64,000 nucleotides of DNA from Nonomuraea solani (GTDB lineage Bacteria > Actinomycetota > Actinomycetes > Streptosporangiales > Streptosporangiaceae): NCBI RefSeq assembly GCF_900108335.1, contig NZ_FNVT01000010.1, positions 62,001-126,000 on the forward strand. Reading direction: 5' to 3'. Each line of letters opens with the position of its first letter. Position 1 is the stretch's first letter. The notes under the pieces are model-generated. The model did no database searches, was not told the DNA's origin, and saw only the letters and a program-made list of their open reading frames with translations. Of this stretch, positions 49,575 to 56,884 are shown piece by piece. Position numbers and translations under genes: made by a program.

Positions 49575-51449
49575 ATGAGAAGGACAGCGCTGCCGCTGGG
49601 CGTCACACTGCTCAGCGCGCTGCTGGCCACCCCGCCCGCCCTCGCCGCGCCCGCCATGGAGGTGGCCGTGACCCGGGTCGAGGCCCAACCCGCAGGACCG
49701 GCCGGTGACTGCCCCACGACGGTCGGCTTCTCGGCCGTGGTGACGGCCACGGGCAGAGGCACGGTCGGCTACCGATGGGTACGCGGCGACGGTGGCACGA
49801 GCGCCGTCAAGAGCCTGCGCGTGAACGGCACCCGCAAGACGGTCGTGACCGACCGCCAGACCTACGACCGCGCCACCTCCGGCTGGCAGGCGATCGAGAT
49901 CCTCGGCGAGGACGGCCTGTCGGCCAAGGCCCGCTTCGACGTCACCTGCTCCGGCACCGCCGCGCGCTACGACGCAGCCCACCCGCTGCCCGCCCGTCCC
50001 GGCGGGCCGCTCGCCGTCGTGGCGAGCGTCCAGGTCAGCCCGCCCGTGCACCGGGGGCCGTGTCCCGCGAGCCTGACGTTCACCGGCACCGTCCAGGTGT
50101 CCCGCACACCGGCCAAGGTCGACTACCGGTGGATCGACAGTGCCACGGGGGAGGGGCGGCTGGAGTCGCTGTTCTTTCCCGCCGGCGGGCCGCGCGGCCG
50201 TCAGGTGGTCCTTCCGCTGAGCGCGGGCGGCTCGGCGAGCGGGTGGAAGGCCATCCGGCTGCTCACGCCGGGGCAGGATTCGGGGCGGGCGGCGTACGAG
50301 GTGACCTGCACGCCCGGCCGGGCCACCCGATCGCCCTCCCCGTCACCCACAACGGGCTCGCCCCGGCCGACCACACCCCGGCCGAGCCCGCCGCCGCAGA
50401 TGTCCCCGAGGCCGACCCCGACCGGCACCCCGACCCCGACCGGCACCCCGACCCCGACCGGGACCGCGACTCCGACCGCGACCCAGACCCCCACGACCGC
50501 GCCACCCGCGACCCCGGAGGCGCGGATCGTCGCGGTCACCCCCGGCGACTACGCGGGCGACTGCCTCGAACCCGTCGGCTACCAGGCCACCGGCCGCATC
50601 TCCCTGCCCGCGGGCCCGGCCACGAAGGTCACGTACGGCTGGATCCTCGACGGGGCCGCCTGGCAGCGGCAGGTGCTCGACTTCCCCGCCGCCGATCAGC
50701 CGCGCACCCAGGACGTCTCGGCCGCCTGGAACATCGATCGGGACGGGGCCGGCACCCACACGCTCGGCCTGATGACCGAGGGCGAGCCCGTGACCCGGCA
50801 GTTCACCTTCGCCTGCACCGACGACCCCGGCGACGCCCGGCTCACCTTCCACTACCTGCTCACCCCGGTCTTCCAGGGCGTGTGCCACGGCTCCATCGGC
50901 CTGCGCGGCGACGGCCTCGTCACGACGGACCGTGAGGCCGAGGTCAAATACCGGCTCGTCGTGGACGGCAAGCCCGGCGTGATCAGGACCGAGGTGCTCA
51001 AACCCGGCGTCAAGAGCAAGATCGGCGACTTCTGGTACAGCGCGCGGCGGACCAGCGGCACCGGCGTCGTCCGCCTGGAGGTTCTCAACCACAACAGGCC
51101 CGCCATGCAACAGCCGTACAGCCTGACCTGCGAGACGGCGAGTCCGGGCACCGTGGAGATCGACGAGCTGTGGTCGCTCGCCTACTACGGCGACTGCGTG
51201 GACGCCCCCTACGTGAGCGCGCACGGCCGGTTCCGCGCGGCCCCCGGCACGGAGATCACCTTCCGCTGGGTGACGGATGGGAACCCGGTCGCGCCCGTGA
51301 CGCGTACCGTTGGGCAGAGCGGCTTGCTGGAGGTGCAGGCGGCCTCCTGGGACCGGCCCGAGCGCAAGGACGGCACGGTCGCCCTTGAGGCGCTCGACCA
51401 CAACAAGCCGGTCAGGCAGGCGGGCTATCCGGTGACCTGCGAGCCCTGA
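49575..51449 (+). CDS. Secreted protein of five Ig-like repeats with a Pro/Thr linker
   Basis: A 624-aa secreted protein (signal MRRTALPLGVTLLSALLATP). It contains five related modules of about 95 residues, each with a first Cys (GDCPTTVGFSAVV, GPCPASLTFTG, GDCLEPVGYQATG, GVCHGSIGLRG, GDCVDAPYVSAHG), a Y/F-R-W strand (VGYRWV, VDYRWI, VTYGWI, VKYRLV, ITFRWV) and a last Cys near its end (FDVTCSG, YEVTCTP, FTFACTD, YSLTCET, YPVTCEP). One disulphide per module is expected. Modules 2 and 3 are split by a TPTGTP-repeat linker (about 250-305). The family is not recognised; it has no enzyme motif and may be an adhesin or envelope-binding protein. Confidence 0.75.
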   Translation: MRRTALPLGVTLLSALLATPPALAAPAMEVAVTRVEAQPAGPAGDCPTTVGFSAVVTATGRGTVGYRWVRGDGGTSAVKSLRVNGTRKTVVTDRQTYDRATSGWQAIEILGEDGLSAKARFDVTCSGTAARYDAAHPLPARPGGPLAVVASVQVSPPVHRGPCPASLTFTGTVQVSRTPAKVDYRWIDSATGEGRLESLFFPAGGPRGRQVVLPLSAGGSASGWKAIRLLTPGQDSGRAAYEVTCTPGRATRSPSPSPTTGSPRPTTPRPSPPPQMSPRPTPTGTPTPTGTPTPTGTATPTATQTPTTAPPATPEARIVAVTPGDYAGDCLEPVGYQATGRISLPAGPATKVTYGWILDGAAWQRQVLDFPAADQPRTQDVSAAWNIDRDGAGTHTLGLMTEGEPVTRQFTFACTDDPGDARLTFHYLLTPVFQGVCHGSIGLRGDGLVTTDREAEVKYRLVVDGKPGVIRTEVLKPGVKSKIGDFWYSARRTSGTGVVRLEVLNHNRPAMQQPYSLTCETASPGTVEIDELWSLAYYGDCVDAPYVSAHGRFRAAPGTEITFRWVTDGNPVAPVTRTVGQSGLLEVQAASWDRPERKDGTVALEALDHNKPVRQAGYPVTCEP

Positions 51450-51464
51450 GGGTGAGGACGGCGC

Positions 51465-52202
51465 ATGACCGAGGCGGAGATGGTGTCCTTCTACCAGGAG
51501 CACGGCTACCTGCTGGTCAAGGGGCTGATCAGCGCGGAGGAGGCGCGGGCGTACCGTGACGAGTGCCACGCGGTGCTGGCGCGGCTGCGACCGTCCGATC
51601 CGACCTGGGGGAGCGCCAGGCGGATCGCCGGCGGCGCCACCGAGCTGCGGCACTGCCACGACGCGCAGTTCTACTCGGCCGCGTTCGCCAGGCTCATGCT
51701 CGATCCGCGCTTCACCGACGTGGCGGCGGCCCTGATGGGCTCGGAGAACGTCCAGCTCCACCACACCAAGATCTTCGTCAAACCGGCGGAGAAGGGCTCG
51801 CCGTTCCCCATGCACCAGGACGCCGCCCACTTCCCGCACACCCGGCACACGGTCGGCGCGGCCATCTTCCACTTCGACGACGCGCCCGAGGAGAAGGGCT
51901 GTGTACGGGTCGTGCCGGGCAGCCACCGCGACGGCCCGCTGCCGCACGTCGAGGAGGGCGGCTGGCACCTGCCGCCGTCGCGGTGGCCGCTGGCGGAGGC
52001 CGTGCCGATCGAGGCGCGGGCCGGAGACGTGCTGTTCCTCGGCTACCTGACCGTGCACGGGTCGGGCGTGAACCGGTCCGGCGAGGCGCGTACGACGCTG
52101 CTCGTCCAGTATCGCGACCCCGAGGATCGGCCCGCCGGCGACGTGCACCGGTCCAGGGGGCAGGGCATGATGCTGCGCGGCATCGACCCGACGGCCGCCT
52201 GA
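51465..52202 (+). CDS. Phytanoyl-CoA dioxygenase-family Fe(II)/2OG oxygenase
   Basis: A 245-aa enzyme with a DSBH fold. The facial triad is His and Asp in PMHQDAAHFPHTRH and a His in YLTVHGSGVNRSGEARTTLL; the Arg after that segment binds 2-oxoglutarate. It also has FYQEHGYLLVKGLISAEEARAYRDE at the start and VRVVPGSHRDGPLPH. PhyH-type enzymes hydroxylate lipids or natural products. No biosynthetic partners are adjacent. It starts after GAGGGTGAGGAC and ends back to back with the amylase gene. Confidence 0.88.
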   Translation: MTEAEMVSFYQEHGYLLVKGLISAEEARAYRDECHAVLARLRPSDPTWGSARRIAGGATELRHCHDAQFYSAAFARLMLDPRFTDVAAALMGSENVQLHHTKIFVKPAEKGSPFPMHQDAAHFPHTRHTVGAAIFHFDDAPEEKGCVRVVPGSHRDGPLPHVEEGGWHLPPSRWPLAEAVPIEARAGDVLFLGYLTVHGSGVNRSGEARTTLLVQYRDPEDRPAGDVHRSRGQGMMLRGIDPTAA

Positions 52203-53906
52203 TCACTTCCCGGTGTTGGAGGTGACCTGGCACGAGCCCGCGCACGGGTCGGCGGCGCCACCGGTCACCACACCGTTCGCGACAGTGCTCAGCCCCGTGC
52301 CGACGGTGTAGTTCTGGCCGCCGTTGTTGTCCCATGTGCCGGAGCCGTTGTTGAACGTCACCGCGAACGACGTGGCCTGGCCGAGCGCCACCGTCTTCCT
52401 GAACCAGCCGGCGCACGCGCTCTCCATGGCCACACCCGGAGGCGTGGTCCAGGTGCCGTTCACGCCGTAGTGGATGCTGGGCGCGGACCAGGAGGTCCGG
52501 TAGTAGACGGTGGCCTCGTTGTTCCCCGGCGCGGCCGTGCTCGTGATCGCGACCGCGCCCTTGGCAGGCACGGTCACGGTGGCCTGGCCGGCGGCGTTCA
52601 CGGTGACCGTGCCGGTGCCGGTCAGGTTGGCGTACGTGCCCGCGGGCAGGCCCGTCGTGAACGTGCCCGCGTACGCGCCGCCGCCGTTGTTGAGCGCGAT
52701 CCAGCCTTTGGCGCCACGGCTGAAGGCGATCACGCCGGAGTTCGGGGCGGCCCAGTTGCCGACGCCGGTGCCCTTGACCGCGTTGTGGAAGCCGACCATG
52801 CCGGTGATCGCCGGGTCGCGGTGCAGGCACTCCCAGCCGCTCCCGCACACGGTGTCGGTCACGAACCCGTTCGCATGCGGCGGGCCGGCCTCCCTGTCGC
52901 TCCAGGTGAAGCCGTCGTACACCTGCGGCGTGCCGTAGTTCCAGGCGAGCTGGAAGATGTTGGCCAGCCGGTACGTGGCCCCGTCCTTGTAGCTGAGCGC
53001 GCTGGTGCCGCGTTCGGTGTCGTGGTTGGCGACGAAGGTGACCGACTTGGCGCTCGGCTGCATGCCGCCCCACGACTCGCCGAACGTCCGCAGGTCGGAG
53101 ATGCTGCCGTTGAACTTCTCGCGCAGGTAGCGGCCGTACTGGAACTCCAGCACGTCGCCGATCCCGGTGTACTGGCCCGGCTGCACGGCCTCGTTCGCGC
53201 CGTAGATGACCTCCTGGTAGATGTACGGCGAGCCGGTCAGCCTGCCGTAGATGTTCCCCAGGTCGCCGGGGCTGGTGTGCTTGGCCGCGTCGACCCGGAA
53301 GCCGTCCACGCCGAGGCCGATGAGCTTGTTCAGGTAACCGGCGATGGCGCCACGGACGTACTCCTCCTCGGTCTCCAGGTCGGACAGGCCCACCAGCTCA
53401 CAGTTCTGGACGTTGCGCGCGCTGCCGGCGTAGTCGCCGTCGTGGACGAGGTTGTCGGAGTTGCCGCAGTCCTCGGCGTAGTAGTGGAAGTCGGCGGCCG
53501 AGTACAGGCCCGGGTAGCTGTACTTGCCGAAGCTCGCGCCGCCGTAGCTGGTGCTGCCCTGGCCGGTCATGTGGTTGATCACCGCGTCCGCGTAGACCTT
53601 GACGCCGGCGTCGTGGCAGGCCCTGACCATGGCCGCGAACTGGCTCTCGGTGCCGAACTTGCTGGTCAGCGTGTAGCGGGCGGGCTGGTAGACGTCCCAC
53701 CAGACCGCGCCGCCCCGGGTGAGGGAGTCCTGGGGCGGCGCGACCTGCACGCCGCCGTACCCGGCGGGGCCGAGGTGGCCGGTGCACTCCCTGGCCACGG
53801 AGTTCCAGTTCCAGCTCCAGAGGTTGGCGATCACGTCCTTGTCGCCCGGGGGCGCGGCGTGCAGGAACGTGGCCAGAACTACGGATAACAGGGCGAAGGA
53901 TTTCAT
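52203..53906 (-). CDS. Secreted alpha-amylase, GH13 with C-terminal starch-binding module
   Basis: A 567-aa protein from ATG 53906 (GGGAGAAG upstream). It has a signal peptide (MKSFALLSVVLATFLHAAP) and a GH13 barrel with Asp206 nucleophile (GFRVDAAKH), Glu232 acid/base (IYQEVIYG) and Asp296 (FVANHDTER), plus DAVINHMTG and AMVRACHDAGVKVY. The small C-domain follows. The last about 90 residues resemble a CBM25 starch-binding module (ATVYYRTSWSAPSIHYGV). It hydrolyses starch outside the cell. MalR/Reg1-like sites lie upstream. The upstream-extended frame is shadow. Confidence 0.94.
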   Translation of the reverse strand: MKSFALLSVVLATFLHAAPPGDKDVIANLWSWNWNSVARECTGHLGPAGYGGVQVAPPQDSLTRGGAVWWDVYQPARYTLTSKFGTESQFAAMVRACHDAGVKVYADAVINHMTGQGSTSYGGASFGKYSYPGLYSAADFHYYAEDCGNSDNLVHDGDYAGSARNVQNCELVGLSDLETEEEYVRGAIAGYLNKLIGLGVDGFRVDAAKHTSPGDLGNIYGRLTGSPYIYQEVIYGANEAVQPGQYTGIGDVLEFQYGRYLREKFNGSISDLRTFGESWGGMQPSAKSVTFVANHDTERGTSALSYKDGATYRLANIFQLAWNYGTPQVYDGFTWSDREAGPPHANGFVTDTVCGSGWECLHRDPAITGMVGFHNAVKGTGVGNWAAPNSGVIAFSRGAKGWIALNNGGGAYAGTFTTGLPAGTYANLTGTGTVTVNAAGQATVTVPAKGAVAITSTAAPGNNEATVYYRTSWSAPSIHYGVNGTWTTPPGVAMESACAGWFRKTVALGQATSFAVTFNNGSGTWDNNGGQNYTVGTGLSTVANGVVTGGAADPCAGSCQVTSNTGK

Positions 53907-53960
53907 AAGGCTTCTCCCTTTGGGGGGTGTTGCCCGGAAGCTACCTACGCGGCCCGGACA

Positions 53961-53998
53961 GTGCAATACATTTCTGCAAATTTCAGAAAATCTGCAAG
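53961..53998. promoter_or_regulatory. Reg1/MalR-like direct repeats before the amylase gene
   Basis: Read on the minus strand, CTTGCAG (53992-53998), TTTGCAG (53974-53980) and ATTGCAC (53961-53967) repeat the CTTGCAG element found as direct repeats in Streptomyces amylase promoters and bound by the maltose regulator MalR/Reg1. Spacings are 18 and 13 bp. They lie 55-92 bp before the amylase ATG, on the divergent gap to the subtilase operon. Confidence 0.75.
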
Positions 53999-54092
53999 AC
54001 GAGGATCGTGGCCTTTCCGTTACCAAGCCTCTCGTATCGCCACCCGAGATCCGCTCTCGTACGGCACAGAGGGCAGAACGGAGACGGTGCAA

Positions 54093-55688
54093 ATGACCAT
54101 CGACTACATCCCCGAGCCACCCGGCGCGACCGAAGGCGAGAGATTCGGCCCGCCCTGGCAGGGCGTCACCCTTCCCCGCGAGATCCTGGACCGGCACGGC
54201 GCGAAGATCCTCGACCCGTGGGCCGTCGGCCTGGACCCCGGCGAGACCCGCCCCGACAGCACGGTCTACCGCGCGGACGTGCTCCTCGTCCCCGGTACGG
54301 TGCTGCGCTCCGACGAGGCCGTGACCTGGATCGACGCGACGCTCGCGGACATCGGGCTGAAGCTGTCCGAGGAGAGCGTCGTACGCGCCCGCGAGCGGGA
54401 CTACGGCCCCGGCACCACCTGGGTGCCCGCCGTACTCGAGATCAACGAGGAGAGCCGCGACGTCAGAGCCGACGCCTGGCCCGCGCTCCGGGCCCTGCGC
54501 AGGGCGCTGGACGGCGAGCCGGCCGAGCGGGCGCTGCGGTCGGAGCTCGCGGACATCTCCCTCGACCACCTGTTCGTCGGGTCGGCCACGAGCGGGATCG
54601 GCTCGCTCAACCTCGGCGGCGAGCCCGCCACCAGCGGCCACGCCGTGATCGACGAGCCCGGTGTGACCGCCCGCCCCGGCTACGGCCGCGTCCCCGTCAC
54701 CGTGGTCGCGGGACCGCCGCGCCGCAGGACGGTCGAGCAGCTCGGCGGGCCCAGGATCACCGTGGTCATGCTCGACACCGGCGTCGCCGGCCACCCCTGG
54801 TTCAAGCCGGTGGACGCCGCCGACGCGTTCCTGACCGTCGACCCGCCCGGGCAGCAGCTGATCGAGGACACCCACCCCGCCTACGCCGGCCGGGACATCG
54901 CCAGGCTCGTCGGCTACGAGGACCTCGGCCACCTGCCCAACCCGCTCGTCGGCACGCTCAACTCGCACACCGGTCACGGCCTCATGCTGGCCGGGCTCGT
55001 CGCCCAGATCGCGCCCGACGCCCGCGTCGTGATGTATAAGGTCATGCACAGCGACGGCGTCGTCCCCGAGGAGGCCGTGCACGCGGCGCTCGACCGCCTG
55101 CTGGCCCGGATGGACGACGGCGAGCCCGTGGACGTCCTGTGCTGCTCCTTCGGCGGCTTCGCCGAGACCGGCGACCCGGCCATGAACGCGCTGTTCAACA
55201 AGGTCAACCAGCTTCGGGCGCGCGGGGTCATCGTGGTCAACGCCGCCGGCAACTACGCCACCACCAGGCCGTTCTACCTCGCCGCCCTCTCAGAGACGGC
55301 CGTGCAGGGGCCGCCGCTCGCGCCCATGCTGGGCGTCGCGGCCAAGAACCCGGACGGCACGATCGCGATCTTCAGCAACGAACATCCCGCCGTACGGTGG
55401 CTCGCGCCCGGCGCGATGGTCGTCAGCACCTTCCCACCCCAGTTCCGGGGCGCCCAGAACGCCACGCTCAGCACGGGCGAGCGCGCGTCGCTGGACTGCG
55501 ACGCGGTGGGTCCGTTCTGCGGCTGGAGCGGTACGTCGTTCGCCGCGCCGGTCGTCGCGGGCACCATCGCCGCCGAACTGACCAAGACCATCGGCCAGGT
55601 CGTCGTCGATCCCGTCGAACGGGCCAGAACGGTCATCGACACGATGATCAACGACAAGGTGGTGCGCCCGGAAGTCGTACCGATCTGA
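54093..55688 (+). CDS. Cytosolic S8-family subtilase, first gene of CHAT operon
   Basis: A 531-aa protein with no signal peptide or propeptide signature. Catalytic residues: Asp228 (TVVMLDTGVAGHPWF), His295 (NSHTGHGLMLAGLVA) and Ser482 (CGWSGTSFAAPVVAGTI), in S8 order. The His box GHGLMLAG departs from the usual GHGTxVAG. An N-terminal domain of about 215 residues precedes it (DSTVYRADVLLVPGTVLR, VTWIDATLADIGLKLSEE, TTWVPAVLEINEESRDVR). GGAGACGG precedes the ATG. It is followed by TGATG overlap into the sigma factor, then the small protein, then TPR-CHAT. The start is chosen as the first with a ribosome-binding site. Confidence 0.9.
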   Translation: MTIDYIPEPPGATEGERFGPPWQGVTLPREILDRHGAKILDPWAVGLDPGETRPDSTVYRADVLLVPGTVLRSDEAVTWIDATLADIGLKLSEESVVRARERDYGPGTTWVPAVLEINEESRDVRADAWPALRALRRALDGEPAERALRSELADISLDHLFVGSATSGIGSLNLGGEPATSGHAVIDEPGVTARPGYGRVPVTVVAGPPRRRTVEQLGGPRITVVMLDTGVAGHPWFKPVDAADAFLTVDPPGQQLIEDTHPAYAGRDIARLVGYEDLGHLPNPLVGTLNSHTGHGLMLAGLVAQIAPDARVVMYKVMHSDGVVPEEAVHAALDRLLARMDDGEPVDVLCCSFGGFAETGDPAMNALFNKVNQLRARGVIVVNAAGNYATTRPFYLAALSETAVQGPPLAPMLGVAAKNPDGTIAIFSNEHPAVRWLAPGAMVVSTFPPQFRGAQNATLSTGERASLDCDAVGPFCGWSGTSFAAPVVAGTIAAELTKTIGQVVVDPVERARTVIDTMINDKVVRPEVVPI

Positions 55689-56362
55689 TGACCGGAGACC
55701 CCGCACTCGAACGCCCACGCACCGCCGGCGCCGAGCGCCGCGAACGCCCGGCCACCGCCGGCGCCCAGCCTCGCGAACGCCCGCCCACCGCCGGCGCTCA
55801 GCGCCGCGAACGCCTGGCCGGACTGCTCATCGAGGCGCGCCAGGGCAAGAACGGCGCGCTGGACGCGATCGTCGCCGAGCTCACGCCCGTGCTCTGGCAC
55901 ACGGCCAGGAACCAGGGGCTGAGCCCGCAGGCGGCCGAGGACGTGATCCAGACGACCTGGCTGATCCTGCTGCGCCACCTGGACACCATCTCCGCGCCCG
56001 GCGCCCTCATCGAATGGCTCGTCACCACCACCCGCCGCGAGGCGTGGCGGGTCAGCGCCGCCTCCCGCAAGGACGACCTGCCCGGAGACGACGCCTTCGA
56101 GGAACTGCCCGACGACGGGGTCCTCACCCCCGACGAGGTCCTCGTGGACGACGAGCGGCGGCGCGCACTCTGGCACGCGGTCGAGAGCCTGCCAAAGCGC
56201 TGCGCCGAACTGCTCAGGATCATCGCCTTCGTACCCCGCCCGCACTACGACGCGGTGGCCGCCGCACTGGACATGCCGCTGGGCAGCATCGGGCCCACGC
56301 GCGGCCGGTGCTTCGCGAAGCTGCGCCTCGTGCTCGCGAAGGATCCGGATTGGAGCGCCTGA
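55688..56362 (+). CDS. ECF-like sigma factor linked to the CHAT protease
   Basis: A 224-aa protein with region 2 (LDAIVAELTPVLWHTARNQGL, AAEDVIQTTWLILLRHLDTI, ALIEWLVTTTRREAWRVSAAS) and region 4 (WHAVESLPKRCAELLRIIAF, HYDAVAAALDMPLGSIGPTRGRCFAKLRLVL). The N-terminus carries three 11-aa repeats RPxTAGAxxRE before region 2. It starts at an ATG overlapping the subtilase stop by one base (TGATG), and the next gene starts likewise in its stop. The absence of an obvious anti-sigma gene suggests control by neighbouring proteins. Confidence 0.88.
   Translation: MTGDPALERPRTAGAERRERPATAGAQPRERPPTAGAQRRERLAGLLIEARQGKNGALDAIVAELTPVLWHTARNQGLSPQAAEDVIQTTWLILLRHLDTISAPGALIEWLVTTTRREAWRVSAASRKDDLPGDDAFEELPDDGVLTPDEVLVDDERRRALWHAVESLPKRCAELLRIIAFVPRPHYDAVAAALDMPLGSIGPTRGRCFAKLRLVLAKDPDWSA
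55712..55810. repeat. Three 33-bp repeats at the sigma factor N-terminus
   Basis: Three consecutive 33-bp units encode RPRTAGAERRE, RPATAGAQPRE and RPPTAGAQRRE. The in-frame length and high identity point to recent expansion in a disordered N-terminal tail. Confidence 0.85.
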
Positions 56363-56868
56363 TGAACACGGCCGAGGGGAGCAACCCTCCCCACCTCACC
56401 CCCGAGGACCAGCTCCTCGCCGAGGAGATCGCGGACGTCTACCGCATCGTCGACCCCGTACCGGCGACGCTGGTCGAACGCCTGCAGTTCGCGCTGGCCC
56501 TGGAGGCTTGGGAATCACCCGAATTCGAGATCCTGCGCATGCAGGAGGAGGCCGTGCTGCCGGCGGGCGTCCGGGGCGGCGAGGACAGCCGGACGATCAC
56601 CTTCGACAGCGAGATTCTCACCATCATGATCAGCGTGAGCGCCCGGGACGAGTACGCGGTGCGCGTCGACGGCTGGCTGGCCCCGCCCGGCGACCACCTG
56701 GTCGAACTGCGCACCGGCGAGGGCGCGCACACCGTCAGGGCCGACGACCAGGGCCGGTTCGTCCTCGACGTCGTGCCACGGGGCCTGTCGCAACTCGTGG
56801 TGCGGCAGGGACTTGATGATCCGGCGCAGGCGACGATACTGGCGGTGACGCCCTCACTCATCCTCTGA
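56362..56868 (+). CDS. Helical/beta small protein between sigma factor and CHAT genes
   Basis: A 168-aa protein. Residues 10-60 are helical and acidic (LTPEDQLLAEEIADVYRIVD, VPATLVERLQFALALEAWES). Residues 70-165 are beta-rich with a prealbumin-like or carboxypeptidase-regulatory pattern (TITFDSEILTIMISVSARDE, YAVRVDGWLAPPGDHLVELR, TVRADDQGRFVLDVVPRGLS). I do not recognise a named family. It overlaps the sigma stop by one base, and TPR-CHAT begins 16 nt later. The context suggests a sigma-binding adaptor or protease substrate; that is inference. Confidence 0.7.
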   Translation: MNTAEGSNPPHLTPEDQLLAEEIADVYRIVDPVPATLVERLQFALALEAWESPEFEILRMQEEAVLPAGVRGGEDSRTITFDSEILTIMISVSARDEYAVRVDGWLAPPGDHLVELRTGEGAHTVRADDQGRFVLDVVPRGLSQLVVRQGLDDPAQATILAVTPSLIL

Positions 56869-56884
56869 CCACCGCGAGGCGGGA

